From NCBI RefSeq assembly GCF_000719135.1, contig NZ_JOEK01000010.1, positions 160,553 to 224,552 on the forward strand: a DNA stretch of 64,000 nucleotides, in the 5' to 3' direction. Positions 1 to 12,062 of this stretch are shown here, piece after piece. A program made the translations under genes and the position numbers. Origin of the DNA: Streptomyces avicenniae. Its GTDB lineage: Bacteria; Actinomycetota; Actinomycetes; Streptomycetales; Streptomycetaceae. The notes beneath the pieces are model-generated. The model ran no database searches. It worked only from the letters and a program-made list of their open reading frames with translations, and was not told the DNA's origin. Every line of letters starts with the position of its first letter. Positions within the stretch are counted from its first letter, which is position 1.

Positions 1-635
1 TCGCGGCGCACGTCGGCTCCCGCCTGCACATCTGCCACGTCAGCACGGCGGGTTCCGTCGAGCTGGTCCGCTGGGCCAAGTCGAAGGGCTGGCGCGTCAC
101 GGCCGAGGTGACGCCCCACCACCTGCTGCTGACCGACGAGCTGGTCCGCTCCTACGACCCCGTCTACAAGGTCAACCCGCCGCTGCGCACCGAGGAGGAC
201 GTCCTCGCGCTGCGCGCCGCGCTCGCCGACGGCACCATCGACTGCGTGGCCACCGACCACGCCCCGCACCCGCACGAGGACAAGGACTGCGAGTGGGGCG
301 CGGCGGCCATGGGGATGATCGGCCTGGAGACGGCGCTGTCCGTCGTCCAGCACACGATGGTGGACACCGGGCTGCTCGACTGGGCCGGGGTCGCCGACCG
401 GATGTCGTACCGGCCCGCCGCCATCGGGCGGCTCACGGGCCAGGGCAGGCCGGTCGCCGTCGGCGAGCCCGCCAACCTGACCCTGGTGGACCCCGCGCAC
501 CGCGCGCCCGTCGATCCCGCGGCCTTCGCCTCCCGCAGCCGCAACACGCCCTACCGCGGCCGTGAGCTGCCGGGCCGGGTCGTCCACACGTTCCTGCGCG
601 GACGGGCCACGGTCCGGGACGGGAAGCTCGCATGA
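1..635 (+). CDS. pyrC: Dihydroorotase (5'-truncated by window)
   Basis: The frame is open from the first base, so the N-terminus lies outside the window. The product closes carbamoyl aspartate to dihydroorotate in de novo pyrimidine synthesis. Visible are CHVSTAG, the metal-ligand segment EVTPHHLLL, a substrate-binding NPPLR, and [10 protein letters not shown], whose Asp is the expected catalytic base of the amidohydrolase barrel. It is followed with overlap by a membrane protein gene and then carA and carB, the usual actinobacterial pyrimidine operon. Its ATGA overlap with the next gene suggests translational coupling. The family assignment is firm; only the start is missing. Confidence 0.96.
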   Translation, partial: AAHVGSRLHICHVSTAGSVELVRWAKSKGWRVTAEVTPHHLLLTDELVRSYDPVYKVNPPLRTEEDVLALRAALADGTIDCVATDHAPHPHEDKDCEWGAAAMGMIGLETALSVVQHTMVDTGLLDWAGVADRMSYRPAAIGRLTGQGRPVAVGEPANLTLVDPAHRAPVDPAAFASRSRNTPYRGRELPGRVVHTFLRGRATVRDGKLA

Positions 636-1267
636 ACGCGCCGCACGCCCTCACCGCACTCGCCGCCCCGCTGGCCGAGGAGACCCGCAGGTCGCAGGAG
701 GTCACCGACTGGGGCGAACGCATCGCCTGGCTCGTCGGCATCGCCCTGTTCGTCGCCCTGGTCTACTGGCTGATGCGCGAGGGCTGGAAATGGCGGGCCA
801 CGCTCCAGGGCGACCTGCCGGAACTGCCCCCCGTGCCGGAGGACGACGCCACGCCCCGCCTCACGCTCACCGGCCGCTACCACGGCTCGACGACCGCGGG
901 GCAGTGGCTCGACCGCATCGTCGCGCGCGGCCTCGGCGCCCGCAGCCGGGTCAGGCTCGACCTGACGGACGCGGGCGTGACGGTCACCGGCACCGGCGCC
1001 GGTGACTTCCTGATCCCCGCCGCCCGGCTGCGCGGGGCCCGCCTCGACAAGGGCATCGCGGGCAAGGTCCTCACCGAGGGCGGCCTGCTCGTCCTGACCT
1101 GGGAGCACGGCGACCGGCTGCTCGACTCAGGGTTCCGCTCGGACACCGCCGCCGGGCACGCCGCCTGGGTCGAGGCCCTGGGCACCTATCTGCCGGAGGG
1201 CGTCGCCGCCCCCGCCTCCGGCCCACCCACCACCCCCGGCCCGCACAGCGAAGAAGGCGCACGATGA
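632..1267 (+). CDS. PH-like domain membrane protein of the pyr operon
   Basis: A 211-residue protein with a hydrophobic segment at about residues 31-48 and then a soluble, beta-rich region resembling a bacterial PH-like domain. A homologous small membrane protein sits between pyrC and carA in mycobacteria and other actinobacteria; its function there is not established. It overlaps pyrC by four bases at its start and carA by four at its end (ATGA both times), so it is certainly cotranslated with the pathway enzymes. No catalytic motif is seen. A scaffold or membrane anchor for pyrimidine enzymes is only a guess. Confidence 0.85.
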   Translation: MNAPHALTALAAPLAEETRRSQEVTDWGERIAWLVGIALFVALVYWLMREGWKWRATLQGDLPELPPVPEDDATPRLTLTGRYHGSTTAGQWLDRIVARGLGARSRVRLDLTDAGVTVTGTGAGDFLIPAARLRGARLDKGIAGKVLTEGGLLVLTWEHGDRLLDSGFRSDTAAGHAAWVEALGTYLPEGVAAPASGPPTTPGPHSEEGAR

Positions 1268-2389
1268 CCACAGCCAGCCCGACCCCCGCGCTGCTCGTCC
1301 TGGAGGACGGCCGCACCTTCCGCGGCCAGGCGTACGGCGCGGTGGGGGAGACCTTCGGGGAGGCCGTCTTCTCGACCGGCATGACCGGTTACCAGGAGAC
1401 GCTGACCGACCCCTCCTACCACCGCCAGATCGTCGTGATGACCGCGCCGCACATCGGCAACACGGGCGTCAACGACGAGGACCCGGAGTCCCGCCGCATC
1501 TGGGTCGCCGGGTACGTCGTCCGCGACCCCGCCCGTACCCCGTCCAACTGGCGCTCCGTGCGCACGCTGGACGAGGAGCTGGCCGCCCAGGGCGTCGTCG
1601 GCATCGGCGGCGTGGACACCCGCGCCCTCACCCGCCACCTGCGCGAGCGCGGCGCGATGCGCGCCGGGATCTTCTCCGGCCCGGCCCTCGGCGCCCGGGA
1701 GGACGACCTCCTGGCCCGCGTACGGTCCGCGCCGCAGATGGCGGGCGCCGACCTGGCCGCCGAGGTGGCCGTCACCGAGCCGTACACCGTGCCGGCCCTC
1801 GGCACCAAGCGCCTGGCGGTCACCGCCGTGGACCTCGGCATCAAGGGCATGACGCCGCACCGCATGGCCGAGCGCGGCATCGAGGTGACCGTCGTGCCCG
1901 CCACCGCCACGCTGGACGAGATCTACGCGTCGTCGCCCGACGGCGTGTTCTTCTCCAACGGCCCCGGCGACCCCGCCACCGCCGACCACCCCGTCGCGCT
2001 GATGCGCGGCGTCCTGGAACGCGCCACCCCGCTGTTCGGCATCTGCTTCGGCAACCAGGTCCTCGGCCGGGCACTCGGCTTCGGCACCTTCAAGCTGAAG
2101 TACGGCCACCGCGGCATCAACCAGCCGGTGAAGGACCTGGCCACCGGCAAGGTCGAGGTCACCGCGCACAACCACGGCTTCGCCGTGGACGCGCCGCTCG
2201 ACGGTCCTTCCGAGACCCCCTTCGGCCGCGCCGAGGTCTCCCACGTCTGCCTGAACGACGACGTCGTCGAGGGGCTGCGGCTGCTCGACCGGCCCGCCTT
2301 CAGCGTCCAGTACCACCCCGAGGCCGCGGCGGGCCCGCACGACGCGGCCTACCTGTTCGATCGTTTTGTTTCCCTGATGGAGGACCGGC

Positions 2390-2397
<8 letters not shown>
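1264..2397 (+). CDS. carA: Carbamoyl-phosphate synthase small (glutaminase) subunit
   Basis: Hydrolyses glutamine and passes ammonia to CarB to make carbamoyl phosphate for pyrimidines and arginine. The class I amidotransferase triad is visible: Cys261 in GICFGNQ, with His351 and Glu353 in YHPEAA. The length of 377 residues is normal. The start overlaps the stop of the preceding gene (ATGA), and its own TAG lies inside the 5' end of carB. GICFGNQ, rather than the enterobacterial GICLGHQ, is what I recall as the usual Streptomyces form. Confidence 0.97.
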
Positions 2398-5733
<3,336 letters not shown>

Positions 5734-5737
<4 letters not shown>

Positions 5738-6861
5738 GCCGCGTGAGCCTCTACGGCGCCCTCTACAGCACCGTCCTGCGCCGGATCGACGCCGAGGCGG
5801 CGCACCGGCTCGCGTTCGCCCTCATCCGGGCGACCGCCCGCGTCCCCGGGCTGCGGGCAGCCGTCCGCGCCGCGTTCGCGCCGCCGCACCCGGAGCTGCG
5901 CGTCACGGCCCTCGGGCTCGACCTGCCGGGGCCCTTCGGCCTCGCCGCCGGGTTCGACAAGAACGCGGTGGGCATCGACGGCCTCGGCATGCTCGGCTTC
6001 GACCACGTCGAGATCGGCACGGTCACCTGCCTGCCCCAGGCGGGCAACCCGCCGCGGCGCCTGTTCCGCCTCGTCCGCGACCGCGCGCTGCTCAACCGCA
6101 TGGGGTTCAACAACGACGGGTCGGCCGCCGTCGCCGCGCGGCTCGCCCGCCGCGGCCGGCCGCGCGGCGGCCCGGCCGTGGGCGTCAACATCGGCAAGAC
6201 CAAGGCCGTCACGGACGAGGACGCCGTGGCCGACTACGTCACCTCGACCGAGCGCCTGGCGCAGCACGCCGACTACCTCGTGGTCAACGTCTCCTCGCCC
6301 AACACGCCCGGGCTGCGCGACCTCCAGGCCACCAGCCGCCTCCACCCGCTGCTGAGCGCCGTCCGCGAGGCCGCGGGGCGCGCCGTCCCCGAGCGGCGGG
6401 TGCCGCTGCTCGTCAAGATCGCGCCCGACCTCGCCGACGAGGACATCGACGCGATCGCCGACCTGGCCCTCGACCTCGGGCTCGACGGCATCATCGCCAC
6501 CAACACCACCGTGTCCCGCGAAGGGCTCAGCAGCCCGGCCGACGCCGTCGCCGCGCTCGGCCCCGGCGGCATCTCGGGCGCCCCGCTGAAGGACCGGTCC
6601 CTCGCCGTCCTGGCGCGCCTGTACGGGCGCGTCGGCGGGCGGGTGACGCTCGTCGGCGTCGGCGGCGTCGAGACCGCCGACGACGCCTGGGCGCGCGTCC
6701 TCGCGGGCGCGACCCTCGTCCAGGGCTACAGCGGCTTCATCTACGAGGGCCCTGCCTGGGCCCGCGCCGTCAACCGGGGGCTGGCCGCGCGGCTGGCGGC
6801 GAGCCCGTACGCGACCCTCGCCGACGCGGTCGGCGCCCACGCAGGAAGGACCTCCGTATGA
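5734..6861 (+). CDS. pyrD: Dihydroorotate dehydrogenase (quinone), class 2
   Basis: Oxidises dihydroorotate to orotate at the membrane with quinone as acceptor. Class 2 signatures are present: the N-terminal helical extension typical of membrane-associated enzymes, [22 protein letters not shown] (the first Ser after Val is the expected catalytic base), NTTVSR, and the FMN-phosphate segment [13 protein letters not shown] chose the GTG that forms GTGA with the carB stop; a second in-frame GTG nine bases later (5743) is equally possible and would start at SLYGAL. The stop overlaps the pyrF start. Confidence 0.95.
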
Positions 6862-7727
6862 CGAACGCGCCAGAACCGTTCGGCGCCCGCCTGCGCCGTG
6901 CCATGGACACACGCGGCCCGCTGTGCGTCGGCATCGACCCGCACGCCGCCCTCCTGGCCGACTGGGGGCTCGGCGACGACGTCGCGGGCCTGGAGCGCTT
7001 CACGCACACCGTGGTGGAGGCGCTGGCCGACCGGGTCGCCGTCCTGAAGCCGCAGAGCGCCTTCTACGAGCGCTTCGGCTCGCGGGGCGTGGCGGTGCTG
7101 GAGCGGGCGGTCGCGGACGCCAGGGACGCCGGTGCGCTCGTCCTCATGGACGCCAAGCGCGGCGACATCGGCTCCACCATGGCCGCGTACGCCGCCGCGT
7201 TCCTCGGCGAGGGCGCCCCGCTGCGCTCCGACGCGGTCACCCTGAGCCCCTACCTCGGCTTCGGCGCGCTGCGGCCCGCCCTCGACCTGGCCGCGGCGAC
7301 CGGCTCGGGCGTCTTCGTGCTCGCCCTGACGTCCAACCCGGAGGGCCCCGAGGTCCAGTCCGCCGTGACCGCCGCGGGGGCGTCCCTGGGCCGTCTGGTG
7401 CTCGACAGGCTGCGCGCGGAGAACGCGGGGGCGTCCCCGCTCGGCTCGTTCGGCGCCGTCGTGGGCGCCACGCTCGCCACCGGGCCCGGCGGGACGCCCG
7501 CGGGGCCGGGCGGGCTCGCGATCAACGGGCCGCTGCTGGCGCCCGGCATCGGCGCGCAGGGGGCGACCGCCGCCGACCTGCCGCGCGTGTTCGGCGACGC
7601 GGTGGGGAACGTGCTGCCGAGCGTCAGCCGGGGTGTGCTGCGGCACGGTCCCGGCGTCGCCGCGCTGCGGGACGCGGCGGCCAGGGAGGCGGCCGAGGTG
7701 GCCCGCTTCACCGGCGTCGGCGTGTAG
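6858..7727 (+). CDS. pyrF: Orotidine 5'-phosphate decarboxylase (long form)
   Basis: Last step to UMP. The DAKRGDI signature (catalytic Asp-Lys pair with the second Asp) marks the longer group 2 decarboxylases of actinobacteria and myxobacteria, and 289 residues fits. It overlaps pyrD by ATGA and ends the operon, because a strong hairpin follows the stop codon at once and the next gene has its own promoter. Confidence 0.97.
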   Translation: MTNAPEPFGARLRRAMDTRGPLCVGIDPHAALLADWGLGDDVAGLERFTHTVVEALADRVAVLKPQSAFYERFGSRGVAVLERAVADARDAGALVLMDAKRGDIGSTMAAYAAAFLGEGAPLRSDAVTLSPYLGFGALRPALDLAAATGSGVFVLALTSNPEGPEVQSAVTAAGASLGRLVLDRLRAENAGASPLGSFGAVVGATLATGPGGTPAGPGGLAINGPLLAPGIGAQGATAADLPRVFGDAVGNVLPSVSRGVLRHGPGVAALRDAAAREAAEVARFTGVGV

Positions 7728-7756
7728 CGGGCCGGTTCCCGGAACCGAACGGCCCG
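7728..7756 (+). terminator. Hairpin after pyrF
   Basis: Outer arms CGGGCCG (7728-7734) and CGGCCCG (7750-7756) enclose inner arms GTTCC/GGAAC, with a four-base bulge on the right side. It begins directly after the pyrF stop. There is no T-run, which is usual for Streptomyces terminators. It probably ends the pyr operon. Confidence 0.6.
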
Positions 7757-7827
7757 TGCGGTCGTGCTCATATGTCGGAAATGTCGCCAAGGGCTCACAG
7801 CTGACCAGGACTTTTTGTCGATTACCG

Positions 7828-7857
7828 CTGACTAAACGCCGTGAGCCCCGCTAGTCT
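7828..7857 (+). promoter_or_regulatory. Predicted HrdB-type promoter for the sIHF gene
   Basis: A -35 CTGACT (7828-7833) and a -10 TAGTCT (7852-7857, fits TAnnnT) are separated by 18 bases. This predicts transcription from about 7864, giving a leader of about 110 bases before the GTG start at 7974. It lies downstream of the pyrF hairpin, which supports an independent transcription unit. Confidence 0.6.
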
Positions 7858-7973
7858 CCACCGAGAGCGGGGCGCCGAGCGCGTTGTTCGTTGCCCCGCC
7901 GGTGCGGTGCCGTTAGGTTCCTCACCGTTCCATGTTCCGTATCCGACAGTTCGACAACCGAGGTGACGCAGGC

Positions 7974-8297
7974 GTGGCTCTTCCGCCCCTTACCCCTGAA
8001 CAGCGCGCAGCCGCGCTTGAGAAGGCAGCCGCGGCTCGCCGGGAGCGCGCCGAGGTCAAGAATCGGCTCAAGCACTCCGGCGCCTCGCTGCACGATGTCA
8101 TCAAGCAGGGCCAGGAGAACGATGTCATCGGCAAGATGAAGGTCAGTGCCCTCCTGGAGTCGATGCCCGGCGTCGGCAAGGTCCGTGCCCGGCAGATCAT
8201 GGAGCGGCTCGGCATCTCCGAGAGCCGCCGCGTCCGCGGGCTCGGTTCGAACCAGATCGCCTCGCTGGAGCGTGAGTTCGGCACCGGTGCCGCCTGA
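7974..8297 (+). CDS. mihF: Actinobacterial integration host factor (sIHF / mIHF)
   Basis: A 107-residue basic nucleoid protein. It has an N-terminal coiled helix (residues about 8-30, rich in Ala/Glu/Arg) and a helix-two turns-helix DNA-binding part including [20 protein letters not shown], nearly identical to Streptomyces sIHF. It compacts and bends DNA and influences supercoiling and development. An upstream in-frame ATG exists at 7932, but the GTG at 7974 gives the known family N-terminus [20 protein letters not shown] and has GAGG-like SD bases just upstream. A short inverted repeat (TTCCCG/CGGGAA, 8302-8319) follows the stop. Confidence 0.96.
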   Translation: MALPPLTPEQRAAALEKAAAARRERAEVKNRLKHSGASLHDVIKQGQENDVIGKMKVSALLESMPGVGKVRARQIMERLGISESRRVRGLGSNQIASLEREFGTGAA

Positions 8298-8323
8298 GAT
8301 TTTCCCGCTCCGCCGGGAACCGG

Positions 8324-8329
8324 GATAAT
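8324..8329 (+). promoter_or_regulatory. Possible -10 giving a leaderless gmk transcript
   Basis: GATAAT matches the -10 consensus at five of six positions and sits six bases before the gmk ATG. A start at or next to the ATG would give a leaderless mRNA, common in Streptomyces. No convincing -35 was seen at the right distance, so this is tentative. Confidence 0.35.
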
Positions 8330-8335
8330 CACCGT

Positions 8336-8887
8336 ATGACCGATCGTCCGCGGCTGACCGTGCTCTCCGGCCCCTCCGGGGTCGGCAAGAGCACGGTCGT
8401 CGCCCATCTGCGCAAGGCCCACCCCGAGCTGTGGCTGTCCGTGTCGGCCACCACCCGGCGGCCACGGCCCGGGGAACGCCACGGCGTCCAGTACTTCTTC
8501 GTGGACGACGGCGAGTTCGACAAGCTGGTCGCCAACGGCGAGCTGCTCGAATGGGCGGAGTTCGCCGGGAACCGCTACGGCACGCCCCGCCGGGCCGTCC
8601 TCGAACGGCTGGAGCGGGGCGAGCCCGTCCTCCTGGAGATCGATCTCCAGGGCGCACGCCAGGTCCGCGCCTCCATGGCCGACGCGCGCCTCGTCTTCCT
8701 GGCCCCGCCCAGCTGGGACGAGCTGGTCCGCCGCCTCACCGGCCGCGGCACCGAGCCGCCCGACGTGATCGAACGGCGGCTCACCGTCGCCCGTACCGAG
8801 CTGGCCGCGGAGCCCGAGTTCGACGTCACACTCGTGAACACCTCGGTCGAGGCGGTCGCGGCCGAGCTGCTAGCCTTGATTCGTTAG
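8336..8887 (+). CDS. gmk: Guanylate kinase
   Basis: Phosphorylates GMP to GDP. The P-loop GPSGVGKST is at residues 12-20. Typical GMP-binding residues follow in [11 protein letters not shown] and YGTPRRAV, and DLQGARQV corresponds to the family signature. The length of 183 residues is normal. It lies between the sIHF gene and rpoZ as in other actinobacteria. There is no SD before the ATG, in line with a leaderless transcript. Confidence 0.97.
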   Translation: MTDRPRLTVLSGPSGVGKSTVVAHLRKAHPELWLSVSATTRRPRPGERHGVQYFFVDDGEFDKLVANGELLEWAEFAGNRYGTPRRAVLERLERGEPVLLEIDLQGARQVRASMADARLVFLAPPSWDELVRRLTGRGTEPPDVIERRLTVARTELAAEPEFDVTLVNTSVEAVAAELLALIR

Positions 8888-8911
8888 GCCACAACCAGGG
8901 AAAGGCGACGC

Positions 8912-9184
8912 GTGTCCTCCTCCATGACCACGCCCGAGGGCATCATCAACCCGCCGATCGACGAGCTGCTTGAGGCCACCGACTCGAAGTACAGCCTGGT
9001 GATCTACGCGGCCAAGCGCGCGCGGCAGATCAACGCCTACTACTCCCAGCTCGGTGAAGGGCTGCTGGAGTACGTCGGGCCGCTGGTGGACACCCATGTC
9101 CACGAGAAGCCGCTGTCCATCGCGCTGCGCGAGATCAACGCGGGCCTGCTCACCTCCGAGGCCGTCGAAGGCGCCACCGACTGA
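8912..9184 (+). CDS. rpoZ: RNA polymerase omega subunit
   Basis: A 90-residue protein almost identical in pattern to Streptomyces omega: [17 protein letters not shown] near the N-terminus, the [10 protein letters not shown] helix that wraps the beta' C-terminus, and [12 protein letters not shown]. It helps assemble and stabilise core polymerase. The GTG start at 8912 has AGGGAAAGG upstream. A later in-frame ATG (8924) exists but would cut the conserved N-terminus. Confidence 0.96.
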   Translation: MSSSMTTPEGIINPPIDELLEATDSKYSLVIYAAKRARQINAYYSQLGEGLLEYVGPLVDTHVHEKPLSIALREINAGLLTSEAVEGATD

Positions 9185-9312
9185 GTGGTGCCAGGGGCGG
9201 TGCCCCGGCAGTTCGTCCCCGGGCCCGGCGGCCACCCGCTGCCGGGCCCGCGGCATGTCGCGCCGCGGTGACCGCCGCGTGCGCCCAGTGACGTCAGTAC
9301 GCGGAGGTGCCG

Positions 9313-10527
9313 GTGAGGGATCAGCCCAGGGTCGTGCTCGGGGTGGGCGGCGGGATCGCCGCGTACAAGGCGTGTGAGCTGCTGCGGCGCCTCACCGAGT
9401 CGGGGCACGCCGTCCGGGTGGTGCCCACGGCCGCCGCGCTGCGGTTCGTCGGCGCCCCCACCTGGTCCGCCCTGTCCGGCGCGCCCGTCGCGACGGAGGT
9501 GTGGGACGACGTGCACGAGGTGCCGCACGTCCGCATCGGCCAGGAGGCCGACCTCGTCGTCGTGGCCCCGGCGACCGCCGACGTCCTCTCCCGCGCCGCC
9601 ACCGGCCGCGCCGACGACCTGCTGACCAACGTCCTGCTCACCGCCCGCTGCCCCGTGGTCTTCGCGCCCGCGATGCACACGGAGATGTGGGAGCACCCCG
9701 CCACCCGGGAGAACGTCGCCACGCTCCGCCGCCGGGGCGCCGTCGTGATCGAGCCCGCCGAGGGGCGGCTCACCGGCGCCGACACCGGCAAGGGCCGCCT
9801 GCCCGACCCGGCCGCGCTCTTCGACGTCTGCCGCCGGGTGCTGGCCCGCGGCGCCGCGCCCGTCCCCGCCGACCTGGCCGGGCGGCACGTGGTGGTCAGC
9901 GCCGGGGGCACCAGGGAGCCGCTGGACCCCGTCCGCTACCTCGGCAACCACTCCTCGGGCAAGCAGGGCTACGCCCTCGCCCGCACCGCCGCCGCGCGGG
10001 GCGCCCGCGTCACCCTGGTCGCCGCCAACACGGCCCTGCCCGACCCGGCGGGCGTGCGCGTCGTCCCGGTCGGCAGCGCGGACGAGCTGGAGAAGGCGGT
10101 CAGGGAGGCCGCGGCCGACGCCGACGCCGTCGTGATGGCCGCCGCCGTCGCCGACTTCAGGCCCGCCGTGCGCGCCGGGCAGAAGATCAAGAAGCGCGAG
10201 GGCCACGAGCCCGAGCCGATCGCCCTGGTCCGCAACCCCGACATCCTCGCGGGACTGGCCGCCGACCGGCCGCAGGGGCAGGTGGTCGCCGGGTTCGCCG
10301 CCGAGACCGAGGACGTCCTCGCCAACGGCCGCGCCAAGCTCGCCCGCAAGGGCTGCGACCTCCTGGTGGTGAACCGCGTCGGCGAAGGGCTCGCGTTCGG
10401 CACCGAGGAGAACGAGGCCGTCATCGTCGAGGCGGGCGGCGCCGAGACGCCGGTGCCCCACGGGCCGAAGGAGGCGCTGGCCGACCGCGTCTGGGACGTC
10501 GTCGCGCGCCTCCTGGACGCCCGCTGA
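9313..10527 (+). CDS. coaBC: Bifunctional CoaBC (phosphopantothenoylcysteine decarboxylase/synthetase)
   Basis: Makes 4'-phosphopantetheine precursors of coenzyme A. The N-terminal CoaC half has the FMN loop [10 protein letters not shown], the catalytic His of HEVPHV, and PAMHTEMW. The C-terminal CoaB half has [33 protein letters not shown] and KIKK. The GTG at 9313 has GGAGG five bases upstream; the GTG at 9307 would sit on top of that SD. The FMN loop has Gly where relatives I can recall have Ser or Thr (GVSGGI). 404 residues is a normal length. Confidence 0.95.
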   Translation: MRDQPRVVLGVGGGIAAYKACELLRRLTESGHAVRVVPTAAALRFVGAPTWSALSGAPVATEVWDDVHEVPHVRIGQEADLVVVAPATADVLSRAATGRADDLLTNVLLTARCPVVFAPAMHTEMWEHPATRENVATLRRRGAVVIEPAEGRLTGADTGKGRLPDPAALFDVCRRVLARGAAPVPADLAGRHVVVSAGGTREPLDPVRYLGNHSSGKQGYALARTAAARGARVTLVAANTALPDPAGVRVVPVGSADELEKAVREAAADADAVVMAAAVADFRPAVRAGQKIKKREGHEPEPIALVRNPDILAGLAADRPQGQVVAGFAAETEDVLANGRAKLARKGCDLLVVNRVGEGLAFGTEENEAVIVEAGGAETPVPHGPKEALADRVWDVVARLLDAR

Positions 10528-10780
10528 CCCCGCCGGGGACGTCCGCCCACCGGACCGGCCGTCTCGAACTACGGTACGCGTCTTCCGGCGGGCGCTCCGC
10601 GACGGATACGCTACGGACACCGTACGGAAGCCGGTACGACCACGGTGGACGCGCGGGCCGACCGCCGCCGAGCCTTCGGGCCCGGCCGGACGCGCGCCGG
10701 TTAGACTGACGCCGACCGAGCGCCGCCACGGGCGGTCGTCAGACATTTCAGTCAGCAGCCGCTGCAACCCAGGGAGCGAT

Positions 10781-11989
10781 GTGTCCCGCCGCCTGTTCAC
10801 CTCGGAATCCGTGACCGAGGGTCACCCCGACAAGATCGCCGACCAGATCAGCGACACGATCCTCGACGCGCTGCTGCGCGAGGACCCCAGCTCGCGCGTC
10901 GCCGTCGAGACGATGATCACGACCGGCCTCGTCCACGTGGCCGGGGAGGTCACCACGAAGGCGTACGCGGACATCGCGACCCTGGTGCGCGGCCGGATCC
11001 TGGAGATCGGCTACGACTCGTCGAAGAAGGGCTTCGACGGCGCCTCCTGCGGCGTCTCGGTGTCCATCGGCTCGCAGTCGCCCGACATCGCGCAGGGCGT
11101 GGACACGGCGTACGAGTCGCGGGTCGAGGGGGACGAGGACGAGCTGGACCGCCAGGGCGCGGGCGACCAGGGCCTCATGTTCGGCTACGCCTGCGACGAG
11201 ACGCCCGAGCTGATGCCGCTGCCGATCCGGCTGGCGCACCGCCTCTCCCACCGCCTCTCCGAGGTCCGCAAGAACGGGACCATCCCCTACCTGCGCCCCG
11301 ACGGCAAGACGCAGGTCACCATCGAGTACGACGGCGACAAGGCCGTCCGGCTCGACACGGTGGTCGTCTCCAGCCAGCACGCCTCGGACATCGACCTCGA
11401 CTCGCTCCTCGCGCCCGACATCCAGGAGTTCGTGGTCGAGCCCGAGCTGAAGGCCCTGATCGGCGACGGCATCAAGCTGGAGACCGAGGGCTACCGGCTG
11501 CTCGTCAACCCGACGGGCCGCTTCGAGATCGGCGGCCCGATGGGCGACGCCGGGCTCACCGGCCGCAAGATCATCATCGACACGTACGGCGGCATGGCGC
11601 GGCACGGCGGCGGCGCGTTCTCCGGCAAGGACCCCTCGAAGGTGGACCGTTCGGCCGCCTACGCGATGCGCTGGGTGGCGAAGAACGTCGTGGCCGCGGG
11701 GCTCGCCGCGCGCTGCGAGGTGCAGGTCGCCTACGCGATCGGCAAGGCGGAGCCGGTCGGCCTGTTCGTCGAGACCTTCGGCACGGCGACCGTCCCGGTG
11801 GAGAAGATCGAGCAGGCCATCACCGAGGTCTTCGACCTGCGTCCCGCCGCGATCATCCGCGACCTGGACCTGCTGCGTCCGATCTACGCCCAGACGGCCG
11901 CCTACGGCCACTTCGGCCGCGAGCTGCCCGACTTCACCTGGGAGCGCACCGACCGCGTGGACGCCCTGCGGGCCGTCACCGGCCTCTGA
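10781..11989 (+). CDS. metK: S-adenosylmethionine synthetase
   Basis: Makes SAM from methionine and ATP. All family landmarks are present: GHPDK near the N-terminus, [12 protein letters not shown], the [22 protein letters not shown]-binding loop, and DLRPAAII. 402 residues, near-identical to known Streptomyces MetK. The GTG start follows AGGGAGCGAT. The upstream 250 bases hold a -10-like TAGACT at 10702-10707 but no clear -35, and I could not fit a SAM riboswitch there. Confidence 0.98.
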   Translation: MSRRLFTSESVTEGHPDKIADQISDTILDALLREDPSSRVAVETMITTGLVHVAGEVTTKAYADIATLVRGRILEIGYDSSKKGFDGASCGVSVSIGSQSPDIAQGVDTAYESRVEGDEDELDRQGAGDQGLMFGYACDETPELMPLPIRLAHRLSHRLSEVRKNGTIPYLRPDGKTQVTIEYDGDKAVRLDTVVVSSQHASDIDLDSLLAPDIQEFVVEPELKALIGDGIKLETEGYRLLVNPTGRFEIGGPMGDAGLTGRKIIIDTYGGMARHGGGAFSGKDPSKVDRSAAYAMRWVAKNVVAAGLAARCEVQVAYAIGKAEPVGLFVETFGTATVPVEKIEQAITEVFDLRPAAIIRDLDLLRPIYAQTAAYGHFGRELPDFTWERTDRVDALRAVTGL

Positions 11990-12062
11990 GCTGCGGCTCC
12001 GCCCTCCCTCCCGCGTGCCGGGGCGGGGGGCGGTGTCCGACCCATCTGTTGTACTGGACGCC

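Noticed and set aside
10528..10780. SAM riboswitch upstream of metK
   Set aside because: No SAM-I, SAM-II or SAM-IV core could be laid out in the 253-base region; only a -10-like TAGACT is visible.
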